A stretch of DNA of 63,318 nucleotides from JBBIMS01 sp964531645 (GTDB taxonomy: Bacteria; Acidobacteriota; Aminicenantia; JBFLYD01; JBBIMS01): assembly GCA_964531645.1 (NCBI GenBank), contig CAZHEF010000011.1, positions 1 to 63,318 on the forward strand. The letters are read 5' to 3'. The notes beneath the pieces are model-generated. The model saw nothing but the letters and a program-made list of their open reading frames with translations. It was not told where the DNA came from and did no database searches. The first letter of the stretch is position 1. The number at the start of each line of letters is the position of its first letter. Both the position numbers and the translations under genes were made by a program. Below, one piece after another: positions 62,789-63,318 of the stretch.

Positions 62789-63208
62789 CTACACAATTTC
62801 CTTTCCTATTGAAGTTCTTGCAAGGGAGCAATGTTTGACTCCTTTTGTTGAATACAATTTGTTGTAAAGCTCCCTCACAATACCTGCTTCTCCTCTTACA
62901 ACTACCACTTCAAGGCAATTGGAATGGTCAAGATGAATGTGAAGGGATGATTGAATCAGTTTGTTGTAATCGTGCTGGATATCAAGGATTCTATCTGCAA
63001 GCTCTCTTTTATGATGGTTGTAAACAAAAACAATCGCTCCCGCAATTTCCTTCCCTTTCTCCCATTCCTCTTCCACAAGGCTATTCCTTATCAGATCCCT
63101 TATCGCCTCTGAACGACTTGAATATTCCTTCTTTGACAAAAGTCTATCAAAACTCTTCACAAGTTCTTCATCCATAGAAACTCCAAACCTCACAACCTTT
63201 CCTTTCAT
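62789..63208 (-). CDS. nikR: Nickel-responsive regulator NikR
   Basis: The 139-residue protein has an N-terminal ribbon-helix-helix (residues about 1-48: V-V-R-F-G-V-S-M-D-E-E-L) and a C-terminal ACT-like domain. The four high-affinity nickel ligands of E. coli NikR (His 76, His 87, His 89, Cys 95) match His 79, His 90, His 92 and Cys 98 here, with identical spacing (Q-H-D-Y, H-I-H, N-C-L-E). So it should bind Ni2+ as a tetramer and control transcription. Target genes are inferred to be the adjacent receptor-ABC operon and itself. Confidence 0.93.
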   Translation of the reverse strand: MKGKVVRFGVSMDEELVKSFDRLLSKKEYSSRSEAIRDLIRNSLVEEEWEKGKEIAGAIVFVYNHHKRELADRILDIQHDYNKLIQSSLHIHLDHSNCLEVVVVRGEAGIVRELYNKLYSTKGVKHCSLARTSIGKEIV

Positions 63209-63221
63209 AGCACCATTTTTA

Positions 63222-63250
63222 AATTTATAACACTCATATTAATATGTCAA
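63222..63250 (-). promoter_or_regulatory. Candidate nikR promoter with palindrome in the spacer
   Basis: On the minus strand TTGACA (63250-63245) is followed at 15-17 bp by TATAAA/TAAATT (63229-63222). The 12-bp palindrome CATATTAATATG (63235-63246) overlaps the -35 hexamer and spacer and could be an operator, for example for self-regulation. The NikR-box consensus of E. coli (GTATGA…TCATAC) is not present. Confidence 0.5.
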
Positions 63251-63318
63251 GTATATAAATAAGTTATCAGAAATTCCGTAAATTGGGTTTGTGGAAGGGG
63301 GTAGGGGTTGAGAAATCT

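Overview
The window is bacterial, AT-rich (by eye in the mid-to-upper 30s % G+C) and gene-dense, with short or overlapping intergenic junctions. It comes from a Gram-negative-type (diderm) cell: there are two TonB-dependent receptors, a beta-barrel DUF5916-type protein, an O-antigen ligase and a heptosyltransferase. An Oar-like receptor with a carboxypeptidase-regulatory domain, a GWxTD protein, TPR-tailed alkaline-phosphatase-superfamily proteins, DUF3857/transglutaminase pairs and six-bladed-propeller proteins together point to Candidatus Aminicenantes or a nearby Acidobacteriota-like phylum. That placement is inference; no 16S rRNA is present. The TrpRS carries the Cys pattern of the Thermotoga [4Fe-4S] enzyme, which suggests an anaerobic history.

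Layout. 1-5.3 kb: M50 protease-trpS-scpA-scpB (minus) and a DUF5916 barrel protein. 5.4-10.4 kb: uridine phosphorylase-HDAC-like deacetylase, acyl-CoA dehydrogenase, a decayed small-gene/nucleotidyltransferase pair, a DUF2892 protein and a lipoprotein. 10.4-19.9 kb (minus): two tandem 'sulfatase'-TPR proteins sharing a 666-bp identical block, a large Oar-like receptor and a GWxTD protein. 20-26.3 kb: a receiver-GGDEF protein, a B12/radical-SAM protein, an M28-like peptidase, tadA overlapping tRNA-Ser(CGA), and a metallophosphoesterase. 26.8-36 kb (plus): pyrR-pyrB-pyrC-rnc-zincin-efp, then two DUF3857/transglutaminase-like proteins, the second a predicted pseudoenzyme. 36-46.6 kb (minus): a 1367-residue M14-type peptidase, an MgtE-sensor/NRAMP-like pair, and an LPS block (glycosidase-like protein, O-antigen ligase, GT9, Trm112-like). 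46.9-51.5 kb: an HdrD-like membrane electron carrier, an exported SagB-type nitroreductase and a GH127 enzyme. 51.6-57.6 kb: a graveyard of broken surface-protein genes (RHS/YD-repeat protein, TumE-like fragment, six-bladed propeller) around an intact tungstate-type permease/ATPase pair. 57.8-63.2 kb (minus): a methyltransferase and a NikR-TonB receptor-ABC (Znu/Tro-type) cluster.

How the genes may work together. The acyl-CoA dehydrogenase and the HdrD-like membrane protein could form the two ends of an ETF-linked fatty-acid/amino-acid oxidation chain. Metal acquisition is a repeated theme: NikR next to a receptor and Znu-type ABC genes, a tungstate-type ABC pair, and an NRAMP-like carrier coupled to a free MgtE sensor. 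The most unusual items are the NikR-linked Znu-type uptake operon, the split MgtE-sensor/NRAMP pair, the DUF3857 pseudoenzyme twin, the gene-conversion-like tract in the sulfatase twins, and the tadA/tRNA overlap.
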